Part shown: positions 63,809-64,000 of the stretch, in pieces
Numbering within the stretch: the first letter of the stretch is position 1
Layout: each line of letters begins with the position of its first letter
From: Hyphomicrobiales bacterium
GTDB lineage: Bacteria; Pseudomonadota; Alphaproteobacteria; Rhizobiales; Xanthobacteraceae
Assembly: GCA_017305665.1 (NCBI GenBank)
Contig: JAFKKH010000031.1
Location: forward strand, 1 to 64,000
Direction of reading: 5' to 3'
DNA: 64,000 bases
Made by a program: the position numbers and the translations under genes
The notes under the pieces: model-generated
The model's input: the letters and a program-made list of their open reading frames with translations, nothing else
Database searches by the model: none
What the model was told of the DNA's origin: nothing

Positions 63809-64000
63809 TCAAGCCGCGTCGCGGCGCGGACGGTTGTCGTCGCCGGCCATGCGCTTGTCCTGGGCCATCGGATCGTGCTCGAGGATTTCACCCTTGAAGA
63901 TCCAGACCTTGACGCCGCAGGTGCCGAACGTCGTGAAAGCAGTCGCAACGCCGTAGTCGACATCGGCGCGCAGCGTGTGCAGCGGCACGCGACCTTCGCG
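63809..64000 (-). CDS. rpsC: 30S ribosomal protein S3 (C-terminal part)
   Basis: Partial gene: the last 63 codons with stop at 63809; the start lies outside the window to the right. [39 protein letters not shown] and the tail ending RPRRDAA match the S3 C-terminal domain. Confidence 0.95.
   Translation of the reverse strand, partial: REGRVPLHTLRADVDYGVATAFTTFGTCGVKVWIFKGEILEHDPMAQDKRMAGDDNRPRRDAA

Overview
The window looks like a chromosomal segment of an alphaproteobacterium of the Bradyrhizobium/Rhodopseudomonas group (Hyphomicrobiales). The grounds are high GC content, Omp31-type barrel proteins, a GCG_CRPN-type secreted peptide, an ATP12-family assembly factor, a short-LID adenylate kinase next to secY, and many small metabolic and regulatory genes typical of that group. 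No database search was possible, so the assignment is by protein pattern only. No phage, transposase, CRISPR array or conjugation gene was seen.

Layout. 1-2.5 kb: DMT exporter, PhzF-type isomerase, small secreted protein. 2.7-11.7 kb: a surface/signalling block with a CHASE2 adenylate cyclase, a small TadG-like membrane protein, a TPR-beta-barrel outer-membrane protein and a large repeat-containing autotransporter. 11.9-18.6 kb: LysR regulator, tRNA-Arg(TCG), GrlR-like protein, a double-PAS sensor kinase and a quinohemoprotein (PQQ plus haem c) alcohol dehydrogenase. 18.9-30.5 kb: acyl-CoA metabolism, with an acyl-CoA ligase, hydrolase, NUDIX protein and DHDPS-like aldolase, then a minus-strand run of MFE-2-type SDR, MaoC hydratase, DUF35 Zn-ribbon/OB protein, SCP2-type thiolase and a fused indolepyruvate:ferredoxin oxidoreductase. 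Together these could supply most steps of an (R)-specific beta-oxidation-like route. 30.8-41.4 kb: tri-haem cytochrome c, small membrane proteins, a PEP-mutase-family lyase, two ferredoxin-fold monooxygenase-like proteins with a divergent ArsR regulator, a TRIC channel, transporters, and the carboxyltransferase subunit of an acyl-CoA carboxylase. 41.4-48.3 kb: FlhB-C/FliK flagellar pair, ATP12, and a tightly overlapping Deg protease - rarA - rluA operon. 48.4-52.2 kb: HxlR regulator with a divergent quinone-reductase-like MDR protein, an SDR gene remnant, a LuxR-type regulator, and an Omp25/31-like protein.

52.2-64 kb is the minus-strand S10/spc/alpha ribosomal operon from rpsC (partial, at the right edge) to rplQ with a strong terminator. 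Its order is standard except at secY. A second, divergent SecY paralogue sits between the normal secY and adk, overlapping the secY stop codon (GTGA). The downstream adenylate kinase carries a histone-H1-like Lys/Ala-rich tail of about 100 residues. SecY2 keeps ten membrane segments but has a shortened plug region, Glu in place of the conserved SecA-contact Arg357, and no cytoplasmic N- or C-terminal extension. This secY-secY2-adk(tail) arrangement is the strongest candidate for something undescribed.

Other points of interest are a dispersed family of palindromic BIME-like repeats (four copies), a cloverleaf-like palindrome at 30.6 kb, paired-cysteine loops in the autotransporter, and a DHDPS-family protein without its catalytic Thr motif.
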